Assembly (NCBI GenBank): GCA_964496755.1
Contig: CAZCBD010000041.1
Location: 1 to 16,205, forward strand
Direction: 5' to 3'
Length of the DNA: 16,205 bases
DNA from: CAZCBD01 sp964496755
GTDB lineage: Bacteria > Bacteroidota > Ignavibacteria > Ignavibacteriales > Melioribacteraceae
The notes beneath the pieces are model-generated. The model did no database searches and was not told the origin of the DNA. It saw only the letters and a list, made by a program, of their open reading frames with translations. A program made the position numbers and the translations under genes. Every line of letters begins with the position of its first letter. Within the stretch, counting starts at the first letter, position 1. Positions 1-8,270 of this stretch are shown piece after piece.

Positions 1-1028
1 CCTATAAAATATTCTTTAGCTCTGTTTAATTCTTTTTGAGTTACCTTTTTCGCTCTAATTTTATCAAACTCTTTTTTTATTAATGCTTGCGCTTTTTTAA
101 AAGAAGATTTATTGGTCGAAAGGTAAACTCCAAAACTTGAAATATCAAAAAACGAATTCAGGAATGTATTTATTTGATATGCTATTCCGTTTTTTTCTCT
201 TAAAGATTGAAACAAACGCGAACTGCTTCCCTCGCCCAAGATATGCGAAAGCAAAGCAACAACCGTTCGTTTCTTATCATTAGCTCCAAATGTAGGCATA
301 CCTGTTATGTAATGTATTTGTTGAGTTTCACTTTCAATTTTAAAATCAAATGATTTTAAAAGTTTTATTTTATGTTTTTTTATTTTTGAAAAAGTATTAA
401 AATTACCAAAATATTTATCACAAAGATTTATGATCACATCATGTGAAAACGGACCGGTGATAGAAACGGTTAAATTATTACTTGTATAGAATTTATTTAT
501 ATAATCAGAAATCATATCTCTATTTATTGTTTTAATATTTGTCTCGGTTCCAATTACAGGATATGCTATTGAATTACCTTTAAATAGTTCGGATTCAAAT
601 CTATCAAAAATCAATTCATCGGGTGAATCATCAATATCATATAATTCATCAAGTATTACCTTCGATTCATTTAGAATATCCTTTTCATTAAAAACAGAGT
701 TTAAAATCATATCAGCAATCACTTCAAAAGTTTTATTTAAGTGCTCTGATAGCCCCCTTCCGTAGTAGCAAGTATGTTCTTTTGACGTAAAGGCATTTAG
801 ATATCCACCAAGTGATTCAATATCATCGGCTATTTTCTTTGATGTTCTTTTAGTAGTACCCTTAAAAAGCATATGCTCAATAAAATGACTTATACCATTA
901 TTTTTTCTGGTTTCATTAATTGAGCCTGTATTAAACCAAAAACCGAGAGAAAAAGTTTTTAAGGAAAAATCGGTTTCCGTTACTATTCTGATTCCGTTTT
1001 GTAATTTTGTATTATTAAATTCTATCAA
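1..1028 (-). CDS. M16 family zinc metalloprotease (insulinase/processing-peptidase type), C-terminus cut by window edge
   Basis: I translated this frame by hand; it is open from the TTG at 1028 to the left edge, about 342 codons of a family that is usually 410-430 residues. The inverted zinc site HFIEH is at residues 48-52. The third ligand, Glu128 in VILDELYDI, lies 76 residues after His52, the spacing seen in pitrilysin-type enzymes. The second half-domain has the family motif GEGSSSRLFQSLREKNGIAY. No ATG is available: an in-frame TAA lies just upstream, and TTG at 1028 is preceded by GAGG with a 5-base gap. No signal peptide is visible from this start, so it is probably cytoplasmic or periplasm-facing by other means. 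Family members degrade peptides or process proteins; the substrate here is unknown. It follows the lipoprotein gene on the same strand, separated by a strong terminator. Confidence 0.9.
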   Translation of the reverse strand, partial: MIEFNNTKLQNGIRIVTETDFSLKTFSLGFWFNTGSINETRKNNGISHFIEHMLFKGTTKRTSKKIADDIESLGGYLNAFTSKEHTCYYGRGLSEHLNKTFEVIADMILNSVFNEKDILNESKVILDELYDIDDSPDELIFDRFESELFKGNSIAYPVIGTETNIKTINRDMISDYINKFYTSNNLTVSITGPFSHDVIINLCDKYFGNFNTFSKIKKHKIKLLKSFDFKIESETQQIHYITGMPTFGANDKKRTVVALLSHILGEGSSSRLFQSLREKNGIAYQINTFLNSFFDISSFGVYLSTNKSSFKKAQALIKKEFDKIRAKKVTQKELNRAKEYFI

Positions 1029-1037
1029 ATCTTCCTC
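1026..1037 (-). promoter_or_regulatory. Ribosome binding site deciding a TTG start for the M16 protease
   Basis: On the minus strand GAGG (1037-1034) is followed by five bases and TTG (1028-1026). The reading frame closes at a TAA about 20 bases further upstream and holds no ATG or GTG between, so TTG is the best-supported start. Confidence 0.65.
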
Positions 1038-1053
1038 AATTATTTCAAGTTAT

Positions 1054-1099
1054 AAAAAAGAGGCATCAAAAATTTTAATGTTCAAATTTTTAATGCCTC
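1054..1099 (-). terminator. Rho-independent terminator after the repeat lipoprotein gene
   Basis: Positions 1060-1075 and 1084-1099 form a 16-bp stem (one G-U pair in minus-strand RNA, at 1067/1092) with an 8-base loop. On the minus strand it is followed directly by six T residues (1059-1054). It lies 21 bases past the lipoprotein stop, and its T-tract ends 26 bases before the M16 start codon. Confidence 0.9.
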
Positions 1100-1120
1100 A
1101 ATATTGAATATTTAATAAAG

Positions 1121-2248
1121 TTATTTAGCCTGCAATATAATTTCGTAATTAATTTTGTCTCCGCCTTCAAAATTAATTACCGAAGTATCAGGTAAATAAC
1201 CGGCAAAATTAGTAATAAATTTATATTGTCCCGGAGTTATTCTATCAAATTTAAAATACCCGTTGGAGTTAGTATATTTTGAACCGATGTCGGGAATTGA
1301 TTTAATGAAAACACCTTGCAACAAAGTATTGGAAGAATTTTTCACAATTCCTTCAAAAGATGCAGTAGCCGGCTTAAGAATAAAATCGGCTTGTGAATTA
1401 ATACCCGGTTGAACAGTTATTTTTAAACTGTCTTTTAAGTAATTATTTTTAAAAGCATAAATAAAATACTCACCTGCTTTTAATGCTTTCAACTTATAAT
1501 TACCGGCATTATCACTTAATACAGGTATAGTTGTTGGTTTTGTTGAAATTAAAACATTTCCGATTGCCGACGCAGTAGTAAAATCAATAATCTTTCCGTA
1601 AACCGAACCAAGTTTTGATGAGTCAAGCATATTCTGCGGCTTCAAATAAAAATGTGCTGTTGTAGTTTGACCTTTTATTACTTTAACCGAAACAGCAACC
1701 GTGTCGAAGTCTTTTTTCATAGCAGTAATTTTATATTGACCCGGAATCAGTTTGTTAAAAGTATATTTACCTGTTGCATCGGTTAATACATTCCCTGAAA
1801 TTGGTTCGGTTGTTAGCAATACATTCTGAAGAGGCTGCTCATTAAATAAGTTTCTAATAAAACCTTCAACCTTTCCGAATTTCGAAGCCGAAGAAGTATC
1901 CCTTACATTCAATTGGAAATCTGCCGTTGATATTGCACCTGCAATTACGGTTACCCCAACATTCACAGTATCATAACCATCCTTGAAACAATAAACCTTA
2001 TAAGCAGCCGGTTCAACGGTTTTAATGATGTAATAACCCTGTGAATTTGTAGAAACAAAATCTGTGGCCGGTTCGGTATAAATACTGGCATTAACAATTT
2101 CACTTTCATTATTTGCGTCAATTACAACTCCGCTTATGGTACCGTGCGTAGGCGGCTCTACCGGAGAATTATCTTTTTCTTGGCATGTGAATGCAAAAAA
2201 GGTTGTTAATGCAATCAAGATTAATGTTTTTAATACTGTTTGTTTCAT
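1121..2248 (-). CDS. Lipoprotein with four carboxypeptidase-regulatory-like (beta-sandwich) repeats
   Basis: This is a 375-residue secreted protein with a hydrophobic signal peptide (residues 1-21) and Cys22 in AFTC, a loose lipobox, so probable lipid anchoring. After a short linker come four tandem repeats at about 36-125, 126-214, 215-296 and 297-375. Each starts with a GxVxD/GxIxx-like strand, has a G-x-Y core (SQGYYI, ATGKYTF, NAGNYKL, SNGYFKF) and a P/A-G-x-Y-x-x turn (PGQYKITA, AGEYFIYA, PGQYKFIT). That is the carboxypeptidase D regulatory-like / transthyretin-like fold. The first two linkers end in similar S-S-(A-S-)K-(F/L)-G stretches, pointing to internal duplication. No catalytic domain is present, so a surface binding or structural role is likely (inference). 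It starts 14 bases after the AlaA-like gene, so the two are probably co-transcribed, and a strong terminator follows. Confidence 0.85.
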   Translation of the reverse strand: MKQTVLKTLILIALTTFFAFTCQEKDNSPVEPPTHGTISGVVIDANNESEIVNASIYTEPATDFVSTNSQGYYIIKTVEPAAYKVYCFKDGYDTVNVGVTVIAGAISTADFQLNVRDTSSASKFGKVEGFIRNLFNEQPLQNVLLTTEPISGNVLTDATGKYTFNKLIPGQYKITAMKKDFDTVAVSVKVIKGQTTTAHFYLKPQNMLDSSKLGSVYGKIIDFTTASAIGNVLISTKPTTIPVLSDNAGNYKLKALKAGEYFIYAFKNNYLKDSLKITVQPGINSQADFILKPATASFEGIVKNSSNTLLQGVFIKSIPDIGSKYTNSNGYFKFDRITPGQYKFITNFAGYLPDTSVINFEGGDKINYEIILQAK

Positions 2249-2262
2249 TTTACAGCCTAATT

Positions 2263-3468
2263 TTATTCATATTCGTTTTTATATTTTAAATAAAAATCTG
2301 CAATTTTTTTATATGCTTTTTCCAAAACATCTTCTTGAGGTAAAAATACAGCTCTAAAATGTTTTGTCTCGGGTTTTTGTCCGAATCCTGAACCGGGTAC
2401 TACAACAACTCCCGTTTCTTTAATTAATTCGGTTATAAAATGTGTATCGGAATTATTTAATTCTAATTTAGGGAAAGCGTAAAAAGCACCCTTAGGAGCA
2501 ACACATGAAATTCCATCAACAGCATTAAGCATTTCAACTGTTATGTCTCTTCTGCGAGTAAGTTTTGCCATTCCTTCAATTAGATGTTCATCGTTGCTAT
2601 CAAGTGCAGCAGGTATAGCAAATTGTTCCGGATGATTTGCACATAATCTTGAACGAAGAATTTTATTCATTGCTTCAACATAATCGGAAAGTAATTCCTT
2701 GTTTCCGCTCACAATCCCCCATCCTATTCTCCATCCCGGCGCCATATAATTTTTCGATAATCCGCCGAATGTAATTATCGGTGCTTCTGAATTTAAAGAA
2801 GCAAGGGAAATATGTTTTTCACCATCAAACATTAATTTGTCATAAATTTCATCAGCAAAAATCACTAAGTTATGCTCTAAAGCGATATCAATTAATTTCA
2901 ATAGAGTTTCTTTATCACAATTTGATCCGGTAGGATTATTTGGATTAATTATAATTATAGCTTTGGTTCTGTCATTAATCTTACTTTTTATATCTTCAAT
3001 ATCAGGTTGCCATCCGTTTTCTTCATCTAAGTAATACGGGTTTTCCACCATTTGTAATTTGCTTCTGATAGCTGTATATAAAGGATATCCCGGAGTTGGA
3101 GTTAAAATATTATCTCCTTGATTTACTAAAGCCGTAAGAGCAATATCTATGGCTTCGCTTGCACCTGTTGTTACAAAAATATCCCGAATATTTTTTATTC
3201 CTTTTCTTTCAGCCTCTCTTTCAATTGCATCAACAGCTTCTTTTGTACCTGAAGAAGGAGAATAACCGCAATAGTTTTCTTTCATTGCTTTATATGTTGC
3301 TTCTATCATTTGGTTTGGAGTTTCAAAATCATAAACATTAGGATCTCCGATATTTAGATATAACATTTCTTTACCGGCAGCTTTTGCTTGATTAGCAATT
3401 GCCAAAATATCTCTAACTGCATATTTGATATCCGATGTTCTTTCAGCCGGTTTAATTTTTACAGTCAT
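2263..3468 (-). CDS. PLP-dependent class I/II aminotransferase, AlaA-like (alanine/aromatic type)
   Basis: The protein is 401 residues from the preferred start. It closely resembles E. coli AlaA from memory: YLNIGDPN near the N-terminus, TPTPGYPLYTA, the substrate-cofactor motif NPNNPTG, FADEIYDK, the PLP-lysine motif GGLSKNYMAPGWRIGW, RLCANHPEQFAI and KHFRAVFLP. In numbering from Met at 3468 the Schiff-base lysine is Lys239, the cofactor residues are Asn178, Asp206 and Tyr209, and the carboxylate-binding arginine is Arg372. It most likely moves amino groups between alanine and 2-oxoglutarate in the cytoplasm; aspartate or aromatic substrates cannot be excluded. A longer reading from ATG at 3486 adds six residues but has no ribosome binding site. 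The upstream gene ends 96 bases away without an obvious terminator; the lipoprotein gene follows after 14 bases. Confidence 0.9.
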   Translation of the reverse strand: MTVKIKPAERTSDIKYAVRDILAIANQAKAAGKEMLYLNIGDPNVYDFETPNQMIEATYKAMKENYCGYSPSSGTKEAVDAIEREAERKGIKNIRDIFVTTGASEAIDIALTALVNQGDNILTPTPGYPLYTAIRSKLQMVENPYYLDEENGWQPDIEDIKSKINDRTKAIIIINPNNPTGSNCDKETLLKLIDIALEHNLVIFADEIYDKLMFDGEKHISLASLNSEAPIITFGGLSKNYMAPGWRIGWGIVSGNKELLSDYVEAMNKILRSRLCANHPEQFAIPAALDSNDEHLIEGMAKLTRRRDITVEMLNAVDGISCVAPKGAFYAFPKLELNNSDTHFITELIKETGVVVVPGSGFGQKPETKHFRAVFLPQEDVLEKAYKKIADFYLKYKNEYE

Positions 3469-3477
3469 TTTCACTCC
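3466..3477 (-). promoter_or_regulatory. Ribosome binding site that sets the aminotransferase start at 3468
   Basis: GGAG (3477-3474, minus strand) lies five bases before ATG at 3468-3466. The alternative upstream ATG at 3486 is preceded only by AATTTTTAATTA, with no purine-rich match. Confidence 0.75.
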
Positions 3478-3564
3478 ACTATTCATTAATTAAAAATTCA
3501 TTATCTAAGAATTTTAAAATTACATAAAAATAAATTCAGTAAAAAATTCATTTCAACTAATTTA

Positions 3565-6558
3565 TTACTTTTTTGATTCAGGTTTTAGAATTATTCCTTC
3601 GCCTGTTTGGCCGTTAACTTTTACTCTAATCGATTGTTTTAATTTAATATGAAAAACCTCTTCGCTTATTTTATCCGGATTTTGTTTTCGTAACCATTTC
3701 CAATCTATAAATCCTCTGTTTTTATGGGGATCAACCGTTAAATAAGCTATTTTAAATGAAGTTAAATTTTGGAAAAAGTGCGAACCTTGCGAAGGCGCAA
3801 CTGAAAAATTTTTAAAATTAGATTCCACAATAACTCTTGCGCCGGATATCTGTTCCCATTTAACAGGAATACCGAGCCAATGGTCAAGGCTTCCCCACCG
3901 ACCAACACCAATCAAAATGTAATTTTTATTTTCATGAATTAATTTAGAGTTAATTCTCTCAATTTCCGTAGCTACTTTTTTGCTATTGGCTCTGTCAAAT
4001 TTATCAATATCAACAAATATAATATCTTTTAAGTCTGAGATAACACCATTCCCAAGTGAATTATCACTTTTGCAAATCAAATTTTCATCATTAAAAACAT
4101 GTATATCTAATTCTTCCTGTTCATTGTTCAGTACCAATGGCCTCATTTGTAAAATTCCAAATTGATATGGTTTTCCTCTGGGCACGGAAAGATTAACGGC
4201 AAACTCAATTTCAACAGGTGCACTCATTCCCCAACTTCCCATTTTTAATAAAAAATCTAATATTTCGGGAAGTGGTATCAGATTATGTTTTATAATTGGC
4301 GCCATCGTAAAAACTTTAATGCCATCTCTTCCCACACCATCATAAAGAGCATTATTTTCCGGTGAATAGCTTGAACCCGTTAGCGTCATTGTTCCATCTT
4401 TATAAGCTTCATACAAATCATATTTTTTTTCTAAATCTTCAGGATTTAATTTTTTTTCTTCAGTTTGTTTAAGCGAAAGAGCAAAAAACTTTTTCTGTCC
4501 GTATTTTAATAAGTCGTCTATTGTACCATATTGAATATTGTTTGAAGGATATCTCGGACAAAAGCGAATTGCCGCCCCACCTTCCACAATTGTTCTTCCC
4601 AAACCGAGAGCAACACTTGCAATTCCATCAAAAGAAGCCATTGGCGGAGTTGGATAAAAATTATACGATTTAGCAACTCCGGAAAACTCCGGATAATATT
4701 TGCCGTTATGTTCGGCACCAATATTCTTTTGAATTATTACCGCCATTTTTTCTTCTTCTAATCGATATGATGTTACTTTTATATAATCTTTTGTTTTTTT
4801 TAAAAAAGTAGATGCATAAACAAGTTTAACCATATTTAGTAACTGATAAATCCGGAGCTCGATATTGGGATTATTATTCGGAATCATAAAAGTATCATAA
4901 ACCCCCGCAAAAGGCTGTCCTTGCGAATCTTCCAGTAAACTTGATGAGCGAATTGCCAAGGGAGTATTAACTGTTTCCAAAAAAGCCGTAATATCTTTTA
5001 CCGCTTCAAAAGGGAACCTATCGGCTTTTTTAAAACGTTTAATAATTTCTTCATCATTATTACAATTTAAAGCAAAATCGAATAAATTATTTTCTTCTAA
5101 AAATTTATCAAAAATATCAGTACTTAAAATTATAGCAGAGGGTACAAATATTTCTATATTTTTAAATCGCTTGTGAACATTGAAATTATAAATCAGGCTA
5201 TTTACAAAACCCAATCCTCGTGCTTTGCCTCCAATTGAACCGGTTCCAATTCGCATAATTGTACCACGAGATTCAAGTTGACTAACATCAAAATCAGTAA
5301 TTGCACTCTTTTGTCTTGATTTTCTGAATGTTCTAATTTTGTCAATTATATCGTCACGTAATTCATCAATACTTTCAAAATCCGAAATCTTTTGCGGTCT
5401 TAATTGTTTGGCCAACCAAAATTCCGTACGCGCTTTCAGCCAAATTGAAAAGTGGTTTCTTTCGGCATGATATTTAACACTTTCTAAGGGAACACGTGCT
5501 AATACTTTTTCCAATTCTTTTAGATCTTTGGCTACACCAACCACTTCGCCGTTCAGATCCTTAAAAATAAAATCTCCGAAACTAAAATTGTATTTAATAA
5601 AATCTCTTAATTTGTGATTCAAGGTAGGTGAATTTTTCAGCAAAAAAGCTATTTGTAATTCTTTGGCCAATTCTTCATTCGATTCTTCATTTGATTGTAA
5701 AAGAATTGGAATATCGGGCTTTCGGGCTTTTACTTTTTTTGAAAAACGAATACCCGCTTGCTTATCGGATTTTCCTTTCCGTTTAAAATCAATATCGGAA
5801 ATTACTCCCAATATAAATTCTTCGTACTTATCAAAGTAATACATTGCTTCTTCGAAAGTACAACATAAAATAATTTTAGGTCTTGCCCTTATTCTTAAAA
5901 ATTTGTGTTGAAGATTTACACTTTCACTTATTAAATTGTGTGATTGCTTTAATATTTCAGTGTAAATTAAAGGTAAATAGGATGAATAAAACTTAATATT
6001 ATCTTCAATAAGAATTATTGTTTGCACACCAACTTGGTTGGTATCATTTTCAATATTAAATTTGTCTTCAATAACCTTTACTATACCCAACAATATTCTG
6101 TAATCGCCTTGCCAAAGAAAAATATTATCGAAAACAGAAGCATCTTTTCCGTTTACAATATCAACCAATTCGTTATTATCATAACCAAGCAATACAATCG
6201 GGATATTCAGATTTAATTTTCTAATTTTTTTTGCCAAAGATGTAGCATTCATATCCTCTATGTGCAAAGTAACTATAATTAAATCATATCTGGCATCGTT
6301 TTTTAGTTCCTCTAGTGCTATTTCTCCATTTGAAATTTGATAAAGCTCCGGAGGATTATTTAAATTTAAGTCCTCATATTCTCTTCTGATTAATTCATAC
6401 AATCTGCCCTCTTCTTCAAAAATGTAGGAGTCATATAAACTAGAAACAAGTAAAATATTTCTGATTCTCCATTTCATTAATTTATGAAAATCTTGAGACT
6501 GAGCATATTTACTTTCACTTATTAGCTCTTTATTAAAACGGAAATATGATTTTGGCAT
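3565..6558 (-). CDS. REC-REC-PEP-synthase-like ATP-grasp protein with unassigned C-terminal domain
   Basis: This is a 997-residue soluble protein. Residues ~33-170 are receiver-like but lack the acidic pair (VSSLYDS), the phospho-Asp (Thr97 in DLIIVTLHI) and the KP lysine. Residues ~179-325 are a second receiver that keeps Glu185/Asp186, Asp255 (GVISDIDF), Ser289 and Lys308. Residues ~436-810 match the ATP-binding N-terminal half of PEP synthase/pyruvate phosphate dikinase: GSIGGKARGLG (440-450), AIRSSSLLEDSQGQPFAGVY (535-554), GLGRTIVEGG (652-661), PVEIEFAVN and FGILQMRPL. Residues ~830-997 hold IGVGRWGSLDHW and SQGSHFFQNLTS, which I do not recognise. There is no phospho-histidine swivelling domain and no PEP/pyruvate TIM barrel, so it should not make PEP by the known mechanism. 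Similar proteins in Bacteroidota are usually labelled PEP synthase; the function is unknown. It sits between gdhA and the aminotransferase gene. Confidence 0.85.
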   Translation of the reverse strand: MPKSYFRFNKELISESKYAQSQDFHKLMKWRIRNILLVSSLYDSYIFEEEGRLYELIRREYEDLNLNNPPELYQISNGEIALEELKNDARYDLIIVTLHIEDMNATSLAKKIRKLNLNIPIVLLGYDNNELVDIVNGKDASVFDNIFLWQGDYRILLGIVKVIEDKFNIENDTNQVGVQTIILIEDNIKFYSSYLPLIYTEILKQSHNLISESVNLQHKFLRIRARPKIILCCTFEEAMYYFDKYEEFILGVISDIDFKRKGKSDKQAGIRFSKKVKARKPDIPILLQSNEESNEELAKELQIAFLLKNSPTLNHKLRDFIKYNFSFGDFIFKDLNGEVVGVAKDLKELEKVLARVPLESVKYHAERNHFSIWLKARTEFWLAKQLRPQKISDFESIDELRDDIIDKIRTFRKSRQKSAITDFDVSQLESRGTIMRIGTGSIGGKARGLGFVNSLIYNFNVHKRFKNIEIFVPSAIILSTDIFDKFLEENNLFDFALNCNNDEEIIKRFKKADRFPFEAVKDITAFLETVNTPLAIRSSSLLEDSQGQPFAGVYDTFMIPNNNPNIELRIYQLLNMVKLVYASTFLKKTKDYIKVTSYRLEEEKMAVIIQKNIGAEHNGKYYPEFSGVAKSYNFYPTPPMASFDGIASVALGLGRTIVEGGAAIRFCPRYPSNNIQYGTIDDLLKYGQKKFFALSLKQTEEKKLNPEDLEKKYDLYEAYKDGTMTLTGSSYSPENNALYDGVGRDGIKVFTMAPIIKHNLIPLPEILDFLLKMGSWGMSAPVEIEFAVNLSVPRGKPYQFGILQMRPLVLNNEQEELDIHVFNDENLICKSDNSLGNGVISDLKDIIFVDIDKFDRANSKKVATEIERINSKLIHENKNYILIGVGRWGSLDHWLGIPVKWEQISGARVIVESNFKNFSVAPSQGSHFFQNLTSFKIAYLTVDPHKNRGFIDWKWLRKQNPDKISEEVFHIKLKQSIRVKVNGQTGEGIILKPESKK

Positions 6559-6578
6559 AAAACACCCGCAACTGATTC

Positions 6579-6604
6579 AAAAAAAAGGGGCGATAAAACG
6601 CCCC
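6579..6604 (-). terminator. Rho-independent terminator after gdhA
   Basis: A perfect GC-rich 6-bp stem (6587-6592 with 6599-6604) and a 6-base loop are followed on the minus strand by eight T residues (6586-6579). It lies 27 bases past the gdhA stop. The T-tract ends 20 bases before the ATG of the REC-REC-ATP-grasp gene. Confidence 0.95.
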
Positions 6605-6631
6605 ATAATTATCGGTTAAAAAAGTTTAATA

Positions 6632-7993
6632 TTAAACTATACCTTGATCCATCATTGAATTGGCCACTTTAATGAAACCACCGATATTTGCTCCATTAAC
6701 ATAATTACCCGGAGTTCCATATTTTTCGGCACTATCAACACAAGTTTGATGAATTGATTTCATTATCATCTTAAGTCTATTATCAACTTCTTCTCTGGTC
6801 CAGCCGTATCTCATGCTATTCTGCGCCATTTCCAATCCGGAAACTGCAACACCACCTGCATTAGCAGCTTTGCCCGGGCCATAAAGTAATTTGTTTTCGA
6901 TAAAGATATTAACGCCATCAGGAGTAGTAGGCATATTGGCACCTTCACTAACACACAAAACACCATTATTAACAAGATTCTGAGCATCTTTACCATTAAT
7001 TTCATTTTGAGTTGCACTTGGGAAAGCACAATCAGCTTTGTGGTTCCATAGCGGATTATAATCTTTATTAGGATCAACCGGAGTATAAACGGCACTACTA
7101 TATTTTTCGGCATATTCTTTAATACGACCGCGTTTTACATTTTTTAATTCTTTAACAAACTCAAGTTTTTCTCTATCAATTCCGGCTTCATCATAAATAT
7201 AACCGCCAGAGTCGGATAAAGTTACCGCTTTACCGCCTAATTGAAGAATTTTTTCGATAGTATATTGGGCAACATTACCACTACCGGAAACCAAACAAGT
7301 TTTGCCTTCTAAAGATTGTCCTTTAGTAGCAAGCATTTCGGAAGCAAAATAAACCGATCCGTATCCGGTAGCTTCCGGACGAATTAAGGAACCGCCCCAA
7401 TTTAATCCTTTGCCTGTTAAAACACCGGTAAATTCGTTTCTTAATCTTTTGTACATACCAAACATAAAACCTATTTCACGTCCACCAACACCAATATCTC
7501 CGGCAGGTACATCTGTATTTGGTCCAATGTGTCTATATAATTCAGTCATAAAACTTTGGCAAAAACTCATAACTTCATTATCGCTTTTACCCTTAGGGTC
7601 AAAATCAGAGCCGCCTTTTCCTCCGCCCATCGGCAAAGTAGTTAAACTGTTTTTAAATACTTGTTCAAAAGCCAAAAATTTAAGAATTCCGAGATTTACG
7701 GAAGGATGAAATCTTAAACCGCCTTTATATGGACCAATAGCACTATTCATTTCAATTCTATAACCTCGGTTAACATGAACTTCACCCTGATCATCAACCC
7801 AAGGCACCCTAAACATAATTACTCTTTCCGGTTCAACAATTCTTTCTAATATTTTTGAAGAACGATATTCCGGATGTTTTTCCAAAACTAATTCTAACGA
7901 TTCAACTACTTCTTCAACCGCTTGATGAAATTCAGGTTGTGCAGGATTTTTTGCTGCAACTTCGGTCATAAAGCTTTTTACGAATTCTGACAT
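6632..7993 (-). CDS. gdhA: NADP-type glutamate dehydrogenase
   Basis: This 453-residue enzyme is full length for the bacterial hexameric class (E. coli GdhA is 447). It catalyses reductive amination of 2-oxoglutarate with ammonium to glutamate in the cytoplasm. The Glu/Leu/Phe/Val dehydrogenase signature is present: IGPYKGGLRFHPSVN (86-100), LPMGGGKGGSDFDP with the catalytic Lys126, and DVPAGDIGVGGREIGFM (161-177). The Rossmann loop SGSGNVAQY (236-244) and LSDSGG (259-264) resemble the NADP-specific E. coli type; coenzyme choice is inferred from that likeness. The C-terminal part has GKAANAGGVAVSGLEM and NGANIGGF. AGGAG lies six bases before the ATG at 7993. A 550-base non-coding leader with inverted repeats lies upstream and a strong terminator downstream, so it is probably a single-gene transcript with its own regulation. 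Confidence 0.97.
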   Translation of the reverse strand: MSEFVKSFMTEVAAKNPAQPEFHQAVEEVVESLELVLEKHPEYRSSKILERIVEPERVIMFRVPWVDDQGEVHVNRGYRIEMNSAIGPYKGGLRFHPSVNLGILKFLAFEQVFKNSLTTLPMGGGKGGSDFDPKGKSDNEVMSFCQSFMTELYRHIGPNTDVPAGDIGVGGREIGFMFGMYKRLRNEFTGVLTGKGLNWGGSLIRPEATGYGSVYFASEMLATKGQSLEGKTCLVSGSGNVAQYTIEKILQLGGKAVTLSDSGGYIYDEAGIDREKLEFVKELKNVKRGRIKEYAEKYSSAVYTPVDPNKDYNPLWNHKADCAFPSATQNEINGKDAQNLVNNGVLCVSEGANMPTTPDGVNIFIENKLLYGPGKAANAGGVAVSGLEMAQNSMRYGWTREEVDNRLKMIMKSIHQTCVDSAEKYGTPGNYVNGANIGGFIKVANSMMDQGIV

Positions 7994-8004
7994 TACTTAC
8001 TCCT
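7991..8004 (-). promoter_or_regulatory. Strong ribosome binding site of gdhA
   Basis: AGGAG on the minus strand (8004-8000) lies six bases before the ATG at 7993. It is one of the clearest Shine-Dalgarno matches in the window and confirms the gdhA start. Confidence 0.8.
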
Positions 8005-8087
8005 AAGATTTAAGTTTAATTGGAATAAAAAAATTAATTAATTGATTTTGTGATTTATTTACTTCTGAGGGTTTCAATAGAAAGTGT

Positions 8088-8110
8088 TTCGAATTTGAAT
8101 GAAATTCGAA
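8088..8110. promoter_or_regulatory. Perfect inverted repeat upstream of gdhA, candidate operator
   Basis: TTCGAATTT (8088-8096), a 5-base spacer and AAATTCGAA (8102-8110) form a perfect 9-bp dyad centred about 106 bases before the gdhA ATG. On the minus strand a weak promoter-like pair lies just upstream (TTGCAG at 8138-8133, 17 bases, TTTTAT at 8115-8110). This would place the dyad over the start of transcription. The promoter match is poor, so the operator role is inference. Confidence 0.35.
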
Positions 8111-8270
8111 TAAAATTTTAGATAAATGTAATCTGCAATTTATTTTTGTTTTTATCGATGTTAGAACAATAATTGAGTCCACAACCCATCCGGTTTTCAA
8201 TTTAACAACTCATCTATATGCAAATTAAAAACTCTTTAAACTTTAATCAAGGAAAAAAATATTTATTTAA

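Noticed and set aside
3469..3486. Six-residue N-terminal extension of the aminotransferase (ATG at 3486)
   Set aside because: No ribosome binding site precedes that ATG, whereas ATG at 3468 has GGAG at a 5-base distance.
4518..4721. Minus-strand frame inside the ATP-grasp gene, and the other short overlapping frames in the window
   Set aside because: They lie wholly inside well-supported genes in other frames or on the other strand, and have no family motifs.
3565..6558. Calling the ATP-grasp protein a true phosphoenolpyruvate synthase
   Set aside because: The phospho-histidine domain and the PEP/pyruvate barrel are absent from the visible sequence.
8003..8200. 65-codon minus-strand frame upstream of gdhA
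   Set aside because: No recognisable motif, signal peptide or convincing ribosome site. Its content (Asn/Lys/Ile/Phe-rich) is what AT-rich non-coding DNA gives, and it contains the inverted repeat region.
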